Shown: piece by piece, positions 45,310 through 60,298 of the stretch
Layout of the letters: each line of letters opens with the position of its first letter
How positions within the stretch are numbered: the stretch's first letter is position 1
Origin: Ciona intestinalis
Taxonomy: Eukaryota; Chordata; Ascidiacea; Phlebobranchia; Cionidae
DNA length: 64,000 bases
Reading direction: 5' to 3'
Assembly: GCF_000224145.3 (NCBI RefSeq)
Contig: NC_020174.2
Coordinates: 4,283,026 to 4,347,025 of the forward strand
Position numbers and translations under genes: made by a program
The notes under the pieces: generated by a model
Databases searched by the model: none
What the model was told of the DNA's origin: nothing
The model's input: the letters and a program-made list of their open reading frames with translations, nothing else

Positions 45310-48300
45310 GGCGTCGCATAGCGAATGGTGTATACGGGATAATATGACCGCTGTATGGAGCTTTGGTACAGTTTGTGAATAATTTGACGTGTTAGCAACT
45401 CGTCAAACAGGCAGTCACTAACGATGCAGTATTAACCTCCCTATCATATTTCTTCAACGAAAAGGAAACACTATTACCGCTTTTATAAAGTGCAATTTAA
45501 CTACCGTCGCCTTTTTAACTACTGGTGCAAAGAAGCCCCATTTCTTCACGTATTTTAATTCGTTTCGTTTACGCTTTCCTCTATAATTGGAAGGTGTGAC
45601 GCACGCACTTAACGCTATAACCCATCACGCGATGCTTTTTGTTATGCTCCTATTACCCTTCGCTTTTAATACACAAACAATTCGATCTACTAGTTCATCA
45701 CATCGATGCGCGGCGAAAAAAACTGAACTGGACGAGACAAGCTTACATAGAATTAATTTACAGGTAGTATTTGCAAAAGGTTAACAGGATTTTGTAACTA
45801 TTACCTGTAATTGCCCTGTTGAATGAAAGGTGGAAAAGATAACAAATGGAAATGTATTTAGGCAGAATTAAAGCAATGAAAATCGATTGCTGCGTGCTGT
45901 ATTCTAAACCCACACCAGATTACTATGCTAAGTATAGTCATCCCCAGGACAGGACAGGTTGATTCCACGACTCCCATCGTTGTAATTTTGAGCAATAGAC
46001 TAACAGACAAAGCCGCTATTGTCTTCCTACAGCCTTAGGGCGTTGCGTGGCTTCTCTGGGTTTGGCCACAACCAAAGTTTATTGGCAATAAAACTCAAAA
46101 ACGCCGAATTCCCTAATTACAAAATTGTTTAACGTATCGAACGTGTCACGGTCTAGCAATACTACAAAACAAATGTAGCATTTTTTATTTAACAGAAAAC
46201 ACATTTCAATATTATGGCGATTACTGTAACAAGCAAGTTGTGATTTTCAAAAGAAAAAAAACAAGCTGTTATATAGTATACAACGAGTGGACCAGACATT
46301 AAGTGCGTCCTTCCGACTACAAGCGCTCGCCTTTAATAGAAAACTATTGAGTTACTGCAAACGAGAAAAGAGGAAGTTCGTAACAATAAACGGTATTCAA
46401 CAAAGGAACCAACGACTCCCATACGCAATGCCAATGCAGCCGATGGTGGAAAATAGACCATCTGTCTTATATGGCGACAGTCTACGCCACGTACTATACG
46501 CAGTGCTTTTGTAACATCGTAAGTCGTCGTAATCGTATGATATTTATGGGTCGCTTGAAGTGGGCTACGGGCCAGCAGGCGTTTTGGTCGTTTATATGAC
46601 GACACAATAAACATAGCTGCGTCAGTTCCGGCTTTACAGGAACATGACGTAAGTGGCGAAGGGAGATGGGTTCCGCTGTTGTAACGTATTTGGGTAAAAC
46701 AGGAACTTACATGATCTTTATTGGAAATTGAAACAAGGCGTTGTATTTTCAAAGTGTTCTAGTTGAGTTGTCAAGTTGCAAAAGATTTGGCGAATTATAT
46801 TTAGTAGCGAGCATTTTGTAAATGTGGTAACACAGACTAATAGGATTTAAAATCTATAAATAGCGACGAATGTAAAAGTATTTAAGACCACGCCCTAATG
46901 TATGACACAAGGGTTTCATCAAGATTCTGTGAATACCATCCTGAGTGTTAGCGAACGCGAGTACCGACCACTAAGCGGATGGTCTGCCATTATCTGCGCT
47001 GTAAAAGAGCAGACAAATCTTGCTATTTCTATGTTGTGGATTGTGATGAAACACAAAAATGCGGTCACCCTGATGGCTGTTCCTTTCGTGTTGGTTTTCA
47101 AACAATGACGTGTATGCTTTTCCATACCTGCTCGCCCACATAAAAGTGTCATGTTGAATAATGGATTTTCGCTTCAATCCGCGAACGAAGCGAATCTTGG
47201 CACGTACAACCAAGTCGCCAAAGAGATTCTGACAGGTCGAGAGTCTGATCGATTGGCAAACGTCGCAATGTCGATGTAAAAAAAGAACCATCCGAACTAA
47301 TGTTGACACAGTGGAGCACTTTCACCAAATCGTATTATGTTGGATTACCTACCTCCGGTGGACAGTTTTTCGAAGGCGTCGCACTGGAGCGGTAATTAAA
47401 TACAACGACGCGAATTCACGTTATTAAAGCGCTGTATGTATATTTAGGGCAATAAAAGACCATTGGGAAATAAGTTCTCGTGATCGACAGACGTGGGACG
47501 GATTGGCTGTCAATGATACGCTTGCTCTTCACCGTTGAATAATATTTGTTTGAGCGTATCGGACCCATAATCGCGTTAAACAACAGCCATTGTGGCGACC
47601 TGAATTCCGATAGCCGGGCTCTTGAACTTGCGTAGGTTAACTAACGTTTGTTTTGTAATAGATAGCCGCCCACTTGTTGGCTTGTATTAGGATAGCGCAG
47701 GCGGACCTATCGCACCTGGGGTCAAAGGTCTGGATACGCGGTTTGCGTAAATATTCGACAAACGTTGGCTCAGTGGGTTTTAAACTGTACCGCTACGATA
47801 TCGAGGTTCTGATGTTTCGGTGCCACGATAATGGTCACGGACTGCAAATATAAATGAAAAAAAGTACATGTGATGTGCAAAGGACAATAAACAAATGCGA
47901 ACCAGCACCCCCTGTCATCCGTCAAAGTTGCGCCTGAGTTAACCCTGGAAACAACGACCTGTCTGTACCGACCTATGTCAAATATGGGCTTCTTCGGTAA
48001 GGGATTTGGCGACCACAGAGAGCAAATCGCAGATTCAATCATAAGCGCCCGCTAGGCTTCGCAGTGACAACTTGAAAACCGCGCTATGCGCTTACGCCGG
48101 AATGATCGGCGACACCGGGTAAGGGTGACGTCATCGCCACTTACGCCCGATCGTATGCAACGATTAAAGCTCATTCTGTCTAAGAAAGGTTAGTGAGTGG
48201 GAAAAGGGTAATATGGGTCCCTTGGAGTAAAAACTGCTGCAGAAAAGCATCACGCATTCCGTGTGGTTCGGCGAGCGACCAATAACTTTAAAAGCAAACG

Positions 48301-51300
48301 AAAACGAATTTTGTGTAATCCAACATACCAGGATCAAAGAAAGAGCAGCACGCAGATAATAGGATAAAGACTGCGGGTTAGAAAACTGGATTATACGAGC
48401 AAATGCATTAGTACAGAAACAACCGAATAAGTGAGATGAGGAAGCCCAGCAGCACGGCTTATAATGGCAATCAAAGAATATCTAACGACCTCACGTAACA
48501 GACAACATACTCTAGTAGCCCGAAGCGTATATATAAAGTATGGTTGGAGAGATCGCGTTGTCTGATGTTAAACGATCACACGGGCGAAATACTCTATCCG
48601 GTGTCGCCGAGAAGTTGAATAAAATCAATGTACAGGTGAGCCCGATCATTTCCGGCACGTCACATCCAACCAATGCGTACGAAATCCATTACTTTATATG
48701 GGTCAAATGAACAAAAAGATCTTCGATTCAAACCATCATATTTACACAGAGTTTTTAACTGACCCATATTTCAGCATTGCTGAAACTTCAAACAGAGTGC
48801 CGTGGTGTTATCTAGTTTTATTGCTCACATAACTTTGGAAGCGGTCAGAAATTGGGCGTGTAAAATAGAAATAATTTTCGAAGGTTAGCTCGTAAACCGA
48901 AGGATATCAAGTACATCAAAAAAAAACGTATCTATATATCTTCGATAAGGAACCTGACAAAGACCGAGCGTAAACCCTCTTATGAATATATATGAATTCG
49001 CTGAACTAACGTTTAAAACAATCGATTGCTAACGTCGAGACCGCAAAGAAGCTATTTCCCCTCATTTGGGTGAACTTTCGTCTTCTTTATCTCGTTTCCC
49101 ACACCGGCCCCGAAATGGTTTATCATAGCAGCTATGCTCTCCCTTCAATCTTGCAAACGAGCGCTTTAAATCAAAGATCAATGCTGTGGACCACGTTCTC
49201 TAGAGCGGAACGACACGATATTTTGGTGATGAGATTCTGAGATTTAACTGCGTAAAAAACGAAGCTACACCAAGGCCCATGTCGTTTTTTGATAAGGAAA
49301 TCTCTTGTTTCGGAGTTTTTGTCGCCAGACAATGTCCAGACACGAGTAGGTCGCCTGTCGCTAAAAAATCAAAACTTGAAAAGTTTCCTTGCCGGTTTTG
49401 TATTCCTTTAATCTGCAATATGCAGCTTTTTACTGCAATAAGTTATAGCGATAGCTTGGTAAGACCAATATTTGCAAGCGCAGTTTCTTCTAACGCGCCT
49501 TTTTCTCCGGCGTATTTGCCGGCGAAGTTTAGGCCTGAGGTTCCTTCAATGTTATGTCGAGACAGCAGTGGTTAGCAGAGCGTCAGCGTGTCGCTTTTCC
49601 GGCGTTCGTAGCCGGGTTTGACTATTTAGAGAAACACATTGTTCTGAGGTGTAAGAAGAGCTTAATGAAGTGGAGCGTTAGGTCAAAGACAGCGACCGCT
49701 TTTGCTGTAATGTCCTTATACGCTCAGCAATACAGACTTTGTAATTATGTGGTTCTGCTCTGTTTAGACAGAAATCGGGCTAAGGGAGGACATGCCTGCA
49801 AGTGAGGGCCCATGGGATTATGGAACTGTGTCGAATAAATTAAGTTGGTTTGATTAATTTAAACTCACAACTACAACACGTATTAATAAGGGTCGTCGGT
49901 TATGCTGGGTGCGTTTGATGTGGCGTTTATTTATTCAGTGTCAGCTGTCTGTGATTTTACAGTCTAGCGGCTTGTTTGACCTGCTTGATCGGTCAAACTT
50001 TGGCAACAGCGACTATCCAAGGCTTAACGGAATGAAATGCTTCCTTTAAAAACTATTTGTGTTAAAAATAGAAAACGATACGCTGTGAAATGAAACTGTG
50101 GGTTTGTCTATCAGCGTGGGAACCGTGGTCGTGATTTTGTTTTTAAACTAAAGGTTTTAAGAGGCTGCCCAACCCAAGCGAAAGAACTAGAAAATACATG
50201 TAGCTGAAGATTCCCAAATTTAATATGTCGCTTGTTTAGATCGGGATGGACAAGTTAAACGCATCGTTTACTTCGAATTACGCGCGGCACAGCTGTGGTG
50301 TAGCTCGAGCTGTGGGCCGCATTAGCTGCATGACGTCATCATTCCAGAACGCACCGGCCTGACCAACCGTGTGTGGCTGCGTTCCAGCAGGCTTGCTTGA
50401 GAGGCAGGTACCGAATCACTTTTTACACGAAACAAAAACAAGAACGCGGAAACCAGTCGGTTGCGCCGCGCACCTCTCGCGTCTACGGGGGCGAGAATAA
50501 GCTGGTGAAATCGTCGGGAAATTAAACCTTTCTGTCGAAAATTGCGCATGACGTTACGTTTAGGGCGATCCGGTCGAGGTAATGTTGTTGTTTCTGCAGG
50601 GCTTCACCGTAGCGAAACGTCGTATCCGGATGCGCGGACCGAAAGTGTAAATGTTTAGCCTCCCGCGGTCTACTGCTGGTCCACGCTCAACAAAGGTGTA
50701 CAAAAAAGTCTGCTACGATACAACTATTGCCCAGGAGGTATCCCCACTGCGCTAAAACAGTGCTATATTGGTATTGGCGTTTTGGAACACACGAGATGTC
50801 CTTTTTACGGCAATGTTGACGCGTCCAAATTTAAGTTCCCTTGACAACGTCTTTAAAATCAGGACTTTGTCGCGTTATTGCGTGCGATACCCGAGAAATG
50901 GAAACCAATACAGCACTTCAACTGTCACTTAAGGATATTGTCCACTATTTGTATCATCAATCACTGAGTTCTAAGTTCTGCTTGGAAAAGGACGTGTGCT
51001 TCACGCCAGGATCGGACGCTATCGGTTTGTTCTCTCACAACCGAAATGGTCATGCGAAAAGTCCTCGACCCGACGTATGACACTGAACACCGTAAAGTTA
51101 CGGAAAGCTGTTTTTGGGAATGTTGTGGTAGCGTGTGAAGTGGTCCATATTTCAAGTGGGTTGCGGAGGGCCATATGATGCTACCCCCTTCAAGGGACAA
51201 CTGTCACGGTAGCTGTTTATTTAAACTACCGGCTTATACTGCTTTGATGCGGGATATAGATACTAGTAAGCTGATGGACACTGTAAGCAACTGGCTGGCA

Positions 51301-54300
51301 CCTGGACTAAATATTTCAATTACCGATCATTTTTAACGGGTTTTCAGTCAAATCCGCGGCACTTGCGTGTTCACCAGTGAGACGTCTCAACGCAGACAAT
51401 GAACTCATTGTTCGGCTATTGTGACATCACTGAGGCTTCCGTCTGTCTTTTGGCTACGTCATGACTGTGTGTCGATTGGGTGTGATAATATCTTTAATAA
51501 CTGCTTAATCTCGTTTCCGGTGTTGGAAAGATATATTTGCAAGTAAAACGCAAAATTTATGTTCATTCAATAGACCACATTCAAATTGGTTGATACATGT
51601 TGGTTTGTGGGTGCAGACTGCAAACGTCTGTATCCTGATTACACTCTAAAATCTTATTTCTTTCACGGAAAATGGTATATAATTTTGTATTTGATTGGAT
51701 GGATGTAACCATCAGAATTTCGCAGGACCGACTAAGCAAGTTTGTAACATTAAGCCCACTTTAATAAGTTTTACAGCGAATTTTTGTACGGAAATGAACT
51801 AGCAATCACTTTAAAGACATGTATGAATTCTGAGTTGCGGTTTGTGGGTTAGCTTTTTAATTCTTTGTCATTCCGGAAATTGCTAATACTGACGATGGTT
51901 ATACGGAGTAGGTTGGAATGGCATAAATAAATCGATACAAATGTTTGCGCTAAGCAAACTGCTGATATTGGTCAGCAGGGAAAATCGTTTCCGCCCAACG
52001 TTGCTTAATCATTAACTGCGGTTTCGTAAGTGTGACCTGGTAGCCTTTCAGGTAAGGAGCGGCGTCGGTAAAGGATATTATATGCGTTCTTGAGTGCTTT
52101 GTCAGGACGTTTGTGATCAAAAATATTGACGCAAGCTATGAATAGCCATATGTGGTTACCGTGGCTGCGGAAATTGGTAGTCGTTCGTTTGTTTGGCGCC
52201 CGCAGTTGCCAAGTGCAATGTAAATGAAAAACAAACCGCATGTTACGTAAACGAGCCCACTCAAAGTGCTGTTTCTGTATATTTGTATAGCAACATGTTG
52301 TTCTTGTTACCTGTTTCGTATTGCCGGTGTCACCGTTAGCAACTTCCGCCGTCTTGTGAGTATAAGAACAGCGCTAACGTGTACGGAGGTACCATTAAGA
52401 CAATTGTGGATAAAATTGCGGTCGTTGCACCTTGTAGTATCCTCAGAGAAATGGTTTTGACAGGACCGTCGCTGTATAAATACACGAACGAAAATTTGTT
52501 TTAGGAGCAGAATTGACAATTGTGCCTCATCGAAAAAGATTTAAAATTGAGAAAATTTTGGCGAACTACATACCTTTCCCTGTCGCTTTACTTAAAGTTG
52601 TTTACTTTCGATTCAAGCAATATGTTTCTGGAAAAGTCGCGCGGTGATAGGCAAGATACACAGAACCCCACGCGTTGGTGTTCATGCGGTTATTTCAAGT
52701 CGTCGCGAGACGTCTATCCACATTATGATTACCATCCCTAAATGTTGCGTTGAAAGACAAAGAGTTATATTCACGAAGCAAAGATGGGTTGCCGAAGTAT
52801 GTCGTAATGTAGCTTTTCGCACGGCAATGGTGGAAAGGGTAATCAAAATACAACACCATGGATAAGTTTATTTGGTTATCAGTAATCTAGACAAACCGGA
52901 GATTGGTCAATTTGAGACGCTTATAAAACTCGGTCAAATAGCGGTCATCCTTTTTTGCGGTCAGGAGCCATGGTCTGACATTTAAAGTTAGTTGATAAGT
53001 GGCCGTGGATCAACTCCATGGATCATGTTACCGTGAATTATGGTCGCCACCATTAGCATCGGTCATGTTTATATTGGGTACCTAATATGTGCGAGTCTGG
53101 CAGTTTCACCAACAGAGGAGAACCCATGCTTACCGCAATCATCACAGCGGAACAGTTATAAAGTTCAACGCTTCCAAATGCTTATTTCGTCACCATTAGC
53201 GCAAAATACTCAAACTCGCAAATTGCAAAGAACTCGCCGACCCATGATGTTAGTGTAAAGTAACAGTCGTTGTAAAATAGTTGTGGAATTGGCCAGAATT
53301 TCGGAGTTCAAGTAAGGACGGAGATCCAGTTTATAAAAGAGATAAGAGTCGTGCGGCTAAAGTGGTCGCGAAATCGACTTTACTTCGCTGTTTAATTGTA
53401 TAGGTAAAATAGGAAACTGTACTATGTAATTGACGAGTATTAGTGGTCACGGAGTTAAATCACCGAGGCTTAGTACTCGATTTGAATTGCTTGATAAGAA
53501 AGGTAATGTACATTTTATCAATCCCAACTTATCGCATATACCTCTGGGCTTAATTGTGAGTTACCAAAGCTATTATCCTAACCTCCGAACCAGAAAAGTA
53601 CGTACAACGGCCACATACAGTGCAGGAATCGGTTTCAAAAAGAGCTTTTTCGTTGACCTCTGACATTGCTAAGTGACCATCACGTCAAGTACGGGTAATT
53701 ACCCCCAGCTCCCTACGACCCAAGTAATACGCTGCATACAATGAGACGGTTCCATAAAATACATGATAATAGACATATAAACGATATCGCTTGCTCGTAT
53801 CTATAGCAGTCGAAAGAAGCTCGTGGAGAGAAAGGCTTACGTGATCGAAATCCGCGTATCATTTACCTGAGCCGACACTTATCGTATCGTATACTGCGCT
53901 CATGAAAGGAAAAACGGCAAGCAGGTCGCGACCTGATGCATTACATCTTAGGTTCCAATCGATAGCGACTTCGGATCTACTGCAATAATCTGCCGAGCAC
54001 GAAGCGCTTAACTCTATATAAGTCTTAACGCGCCAGCACATCAAAGGTCGGTTTAAGAGTGACGAAGCCATTAATTCTAAAAGTGGTTTTGTTTTAACAG
54101 GGTTAATAAGTGCGGACGGTTTTGGTTGTTGTATCTGCATTTTCAGACAAAATGGACGTAAAACTATGAATAAATCGGTTTATGGGTTTAGCACAGCAAT
54201 GTCTAATATTCTCGACACGACCGATGTCTCTATATCAGACATTAGGAGATAATTAGCAATGGGTTAAGCTGAATGTACACAATAAGAACTATTAATAAAA

Positions 54301-57300
54301 TATTAGAATTGTTGGATAATGATGATTCTTCCGCGAAGCAGATCTAGGATGACCTTCATACTTTAACACCGCACATTCCCCCAATTTGTTTTAAAGATTT
54401 GTTGTGGTTGCAATTTGACCATGCAATAGCTTGTGAACCGGTAAAATGTGACAATGACCGTCGATATGAGAAATGCTGTGTGACAGTGAGAACTGTGATT
54501 TTACAAGGTTTTTATCGCATGAGTTAAGACGTTTTCAGTTGTGAAAAAATAAATGCATGATAACGTCATTCAATGATCGGGAATGCATTTGATTCGCGTA
54601 TTTGGAAGACCACTGATCGTATCACAGTTGCCTTTAGCAATACACCAAATTTGTAACAACGGAAAATGTGCGTTACCACAATGCCGCCAGCAGGAAGAGT
54701 GATGTGTCTTAAAAGGACCAACATATGAAAGAATATGTTTATTTTTCAAGCTCTTTAATTTTTAATGGTTTGGTCACGTTGGGTACTTTTCTAATTCCAA
54801 ACATTTTGGTCAACATATATGCAAAAACACCGGATGCTTAAGTTTCAAAGGGCAACAAACAAAAAGGCGTGCAAAAATCCTGCTTTGGACAGATTGGTCT
54901 TGGAATGACAGCAACGAGCAGGGATTAGACACGCTTGGTTGTACTCGTCTTCTACGTGTTTAAGGTTGCCTGGTCGCGATTTCTTCACCCAAACGCAACT
55001 TTGCACCGATGGAATTTTAAAATATTCGATACGAGCGGTGATTTTTGCAATATCGACTGACTTAATGCGCACTCCCCTATCAGACAGTCACGTGCACGCT
55101 GCGTTCAACTTGATGGATTTGGCTGTCTGCATTATGTTAATCTTGCGTGAAACGATTTATTTAGGTGCGTAGGTAGGTTCAACTGGAGCCACGAGTTGCG
55201 AAACAGTGCAGTCTTGTGGGCCCCACACGGTGTTTGTATGCGTTAAGGCTGATTAAGACTGCGCTACAGCGAATCTACCGCGGTTGTCAAATAGGTTTTA
55301 TTAATGGAAGTTTACTGAGAAGTATCGCATCTTAATCAACTTGTAATTAACTGAGTCAATTAGTAATTACTTTCTTAATTCAACGTTTGTGTAACGGATG
55401 ATCGATATTTGCTTTGTTCTTAATTACTCGTTTACAGTTGATTGTGAAAAGCTAAAGTCTGATATCTCGTTTGATAGAGTTCGAATGATTTCAGTTGTAG
55501 TTTGAAAGCCGAGCGGGCGGTCGAACCGGAATACCGTCTCTTTGAAATATGGTTTTCTATACTACGTTTTTTTTCGCTAGAAAATAAAAGCGTGATTTGG
55601 TCAAACGCGCGTGAAGTAAAAGGGGAAATGTACTTTAGTGACGCTAATGCCTCAGTGAATGAGAACTGCCTCTGGTTCGAAAACGCTGTGACAGGCAACG
55701 TTTATTTTCAGTGAACATCAAGCCATGGTAAGGTTTCCGCAAATTTGAGGCTGCATTATCGCGCTTGTGGTGTAACGGTACGACTCATTGTGCAAACTTG
55801 CTCTTAGTGTTTTTTTCTTTGACAGTCATCCGGGTATAACAGCTCTAACCTCAGTTGAGTCACAACATTTGGCGGAATGTCATTCGAATGCTATGCCAAA
55901 TTTTCTTTTAGTTCAGTCTTAATAAGAATAGAATACTATGTTGAGGGTGCATGTTTCCGAATTCATATATTCTTGGAAAATTCCATAGTGTTATTTTAAG
56001 GTAATTTTTAAGGTATTCAATGTTATGACTAATTCCTCACTAATAGACTGTTAAGTTAAGAATGGTGAGAGGGTATACAACAGCAACAAAGTTAACCAGT
56101 TATCAGAAACAAGACAATGCTGCGCACAGACATGCTAATGAATAATATACAGGGAATGTTCTATTAAAGTTTCTAAGCTTGCATAGGTCCGTCTATAATC
56201 TACAGCGTCCGTGGTTTAGCCTCTGTATGTGGTTTAGCCTCTGTCTGTATCGTACCCTAAATTTTCAAGAAGACGCTGATCCCTAAAATCAGGGTTAACT
56301 TCGATTTTCTGTCCCAAGCAGAGGGTAGTTTAAAACCAATTACACGACTGAACGCCTTAAATATCTTTGAGGTAAGCGGAGAGCGCTTCGGCACAGTTTG
56401 ATCAATACAAATTAGAGTTTAGTAACGGGAAATTTCCGGAACAAAAAAGGAAAGCTGGGAAACGCGGTGATCTCTTAAAGTAATCTAAGCAGTAAATTGG
56501 ATGGTTTAATATTTGCCGTGTGAGTAGAGAAGGCTTTGTTTAAGGATAGACTAAAAATGGGCACATGCTGTTAAGGTCACGGTTTTCACTTCAATAATAT
56601 GCAGTCGACCGTAAGTCTACATACATCATGATAAATGTAACTGAAATTTAATAGTTTAATTAGAAACTTAACGAAGCATGAACAAGATATGATTGATGGA
56701 TCGTTGTCGGTGATGTATTGAGAAAAAACCCATAAGCCGCATACCATTGCTGTGTCGTTACATGTGCGCATGTGCTATCTTGTCTGTCGAGCAGACATAC
56801 ACTTCACATGTATCAGTCGAGTAAATAGCTTTGCAAAGCAGTCTAAACCGATGCACGTAAGTGCATTTGATCTAATTACATCGTTTGGTTTTCGATAGCT
56901 TGTCCCAACGCCGGCTGTGCGACAGTAAAACGCGGCGACAAGTAGCACAGGGGAATTCGCGGCAAACCAAATCAAAGAACTGCACGCGAGCGAATCACTA
57001 AAACAAATATAACGATATATACGTCTTAAGGAGACACACGTTTGCGGCCTCTTCTCGCAGACTTAACATTTACTTAAACTTGGTGTTTACGTTCGAATGG
57101 TTACACACAATGCCGCTAGGACAAAGACTGATCGAACCAATTTTTGCTAAATGTATAAAGACTCGAGCTAAAAATCATGTATACTCTTTACAGGGCAAGT
57201 AGTATGAAAGCACGGCTTCAGAGACCATTCTGGCATTTTTGCGGTAGTAAAGTTATTTTGCTGTAGGATAACTCACAACACATACTGCAGCTAATAAGAC

Positions 57301-58412
57301 TTTCAAAGAAGAGCTTCAAAGAGACCGGATTTTTACCAACATCAGTCCGCAAAACATAGATTAAGTAGAATAAGTAGAGATTGGAAAACAATTTTACAAT
57401 TGTGGTAAACACAAATATAGGTAGGGGGACCAAGATTTAGGGGTGTACAGCAGTTCAGTCCAGTACCAAAATATATTTTCAAATGGTTCGTTATCTATAA
57501 GCGGCTGTGTATTATAAACGATGTAAGTACAGAACTCCCGTTGAGACTTCGAGGTTTGTAGCATCTTGCCAGGTGTTTAACAGCATTGTGAACTTGTTCG
57601 GTTGGTTTGCTCGCCATATTTGTCTCGCTATATTTATCTTATGAATACAAATGGGTCAAATACATGGCGTAGCACTTAGGCAATACACAAAGGACATCGG
57701 TTTGTGGGAACCGCTGTGCCTGTAGCAGAGAAAAGTTTGTAAATTTTGTTTAGTCTATTTGTTGGAATTTATTTCAAGTAGAAGCAATTGTTAGTTTGAT
57801 GTGGTAAGAAAGCGCGAATAAACTACGATTTAAGGCCGATCATCTGCACCCAATCAAGCGTGAAAACCTAAACCTCGCACGTTGAGCGATGCGAAAACAG
57901 ATCGAATTTTCAAAATCACTGCTTTAATATGTTACTTTCATTCGCACGATGCATACCTGACGGCGATATCGGGTGTACAAAGAACGGCTAAGATGCTGTC
58001 GAGAAATCGTTTCTTTTATACCACACAAAATAGAGATTATGAGATATAAAGATTCATTGTGATGTTTTACGGTAATACTGTACAATTTTCTTCTTCCACT
58101 TTTCAGAATCACCATCTAGCCCCTTCCAGGGCGTGAATACACTGGTTGTATTGGATACTGTTTATCCTTGTTAGGTGAGAATTTCACTGGATGTATCAAA
58201 CTTGAACAAGGTATAGTCGGCGGATTTATGGAATAAGGGGCCGTGATATAAATGATTGGGTGCTGCTTGACGGTGGCTACCCGCTCTGCTATCAACCGAC
58301 CAAGATATCCTGGCCACACTTGGTGATTATCAAACCGCAATCTGTCTAGACTGTTTGAACATGGCAATTGGTGTTGGCGGTCCAAAACATCGTTGAATCG
58401 GCCCCATTCTAG
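45310..58412. other. About 13 kb without a supported gene
   Basis: The left edge is SLC26A11 3' UTR (ATTAAA near 45868 and AATAAA at 46087-46092 are candidate poly(A) signals). Beyond that, open frames on both strands are all under 140 codons, often overlap one another antisense, and have no paired splice signals or recognisable motifs. A small tandem repeat occurs at 56211-56244. A fragment near 45.98 kb (ccacgactcccatcgttg) resembles the internal part of the inverted-terminus elements seen elsewhere. Confidence 0.5.
56211..56244. repeat. Short tandem duplication (18-nt unit)
   Basis: 'gtggtttagcctctgt' occurs at 56211-56226 and again at 56229-56244, spaced 18 nt. There is no coding context. 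Confidence 0.9.
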
Positions 58413-58884
58413 TTACTGTTTTGGTCGGATTTGGAACCGTTCTACAAGTGTGCAACAGAGCGATCCCGTGGCCAAACAGCTGAACGCACAGGACGGTTAT
58501 TGTGACTATGCTTCGACTCATTCGGAGCATAAATTCCCCTCTGGAACATCCAACGATTCTAGAAGCAAAAGAGACCCGAGGAGACCTGCATCTTCGTCGC
58601 GATCGTTACGATTGCAATTAGCTGGTAATAAAGTTTTTACACTACTGTTTGACTAAATCCTATTCACAACGGTAGGTTTTATACCTTCTCTTTATTGTTT
58701 TAGTGAGACAAAAGTTTCCAGCCGACCCACCAATGCTTGCCCGCCGTTTAACCTCATCCCCCACATTGACATCACCGGCGCACTGTCTACCACCACTACA
58801 GCAAAATCGCAATTTCAAGAAACGCCAGTTTAAAGTAAACGTTCCAGCACGCCAACCAGCGGCCACAACTGATCTCTTCCTGAG
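58413..58884 (+). CDS. Unrecognised Ser/Arg- and Pro-rich protein, two exons (partial)
   Basis: Two exons join cleanly: one ending at 58624 (TTAGCTG|GTAATA, phase 1), and 58704-58884 (acceptor TTATTGTTTTAG, donor CCTGAG|GTATTT, phase 2 out), with a 79-nt intron. The first probably starts at 58413 after GCCCCATTCTAG, or at 58350. The protein text is polar and basic (TSVQQSDPVAKQLNAQDG, RSKRDPRRPASSSRSLRL, then RQKFPADPPMLARRLTSS and NFKKRQFKVNVPARQP) and looks disordered. No domain or homologue is recognised. Neither the start nor the end of the gene was found. The next exon must begin in phase 2 to the right, and the left part may lie within the preceding 13 kb. On the opposite strand 58116-58405 is also open, so the strand is not fully certain. 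Confidence 0.42.
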
Positions 58885-60298
58885 GTATTTTGCTAAAATT
58901 ACATAAAATTATTTCAACGCAAGGTTTCCGCAATGCACCTGCTACGGGCCCAGGCACAGTGATCAGTTTTGTAGCTTTAACTGACGTCGTTTATTTGCTA
59001 AGCCTTCCGACAGCGGCTCACGTCACAGTTGAACAACTTTGCAGAATGTTTAGTTTAAACGGAACATCGGATAGCACAAAAAAAGTTTTTCACCTGGTTT
59101 GCGGTTTGAGCAAATTGTTAGCACAAAAAGACCGGCGTATCAAATCAGCAACAAGCTATTAATTTAAACGAAAAGATGCGATACATTGGTCTCGCGTGCA
59201 GTGTTTGTTGCAGGATAAACTGAGCTTTAATTTGTTCCGACCACAAAAACTATTGTCAATTTGTCTACCGACAAGCTCAACTTAATCAATTTGCTGCTGC
59301 ATCATAAAGTATGCAACTGGTTTCATCGGCATGTTATGCCATCATTTGAGAAAATTGCGCAGTGAAGGACGTATACCACCGGTCAATCGGCAAATTTGTA
59401 AATTATCACCACCCTTAGATGCTATAAATTGCACCACGAAAAGGGCAAGAAAAACTCTGCACACGGACAATTGCAGACGCGGGTGACTAAAATATCCACA
59501 ATGAGGTGTGATTGACGATAATTGTAGATCGTTGTGGTATCTGTCGCGCCCTTGAAGGTCGTGACTTGTTTGTTTGTTCGCGCTGTATCAACACCTTGCC
59601 ACGTCACAACCCACAGGTGTCACGGGAACCGGTCACGCTCTGATTAGCATATTTTTGAGTTTAAAAACTGTTAGGTTCTGGTACCGACGGTGGAAAAACG
59701 GGGTGGTCGAAAACACATTAAATATTGAAACGATGACGAGGCAGGCGTGAGAATGCGCGGAGAAATACCGGTTGCAAAAGGATTACGTCATCTCTAGATC
59801 AGTGAATGACGACATGCGACGGCGAGACGGGCAATCTGAGTGATTTTGGGTGTACAGCTTATTTTTTACTGTTTAGTGTTTATTTGTGTATCAATAGAAT
59901 CACCGTCTTAACTGGTCTACAACACGCTATTTGCTGTGGCCATGCTCGCAAAATCGAAGCTACGTTTGAAATATTACAATTTCAGTCCTCATCATGCTCC
60001 ATTACCGCTTTTTTTCTTCGTTTAATTGGTTTAGCGAGCCACGGAGTCGCGCGTTATTGCGCGCTGTTTACGCGTCACCTGCTCTGAGTAAGCTCTTCAT
60101 TGTTACGACGCTTTCACAAAATAATAGGAGTCCCTATAGTGGTTTTACACTGGTTAACAAGCTCTGATTAAACAGACTTTACCGCTGCCTTGTGATCTTC
60201 CCATTGACGTTGTTCGCAAGGCGACCAGAGCGGACAATACGACCGGGAACTAAACGCGTTTCCTCTGTTAGTATCACATCAAAACACATGTAATTTCG

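Noticed and set aside
49279..49575. Plus-strand 98-codon frame
   Set aside because: It is a single open frame without splice signals or family resemblance, in a region with many similar-length frames on both strands.
58890..59162. Plus-strand 90-codon frame after the orphan exons
   Set aside because: It has no acceptor in the required phase 2 and no recognisable text. It may be chance.
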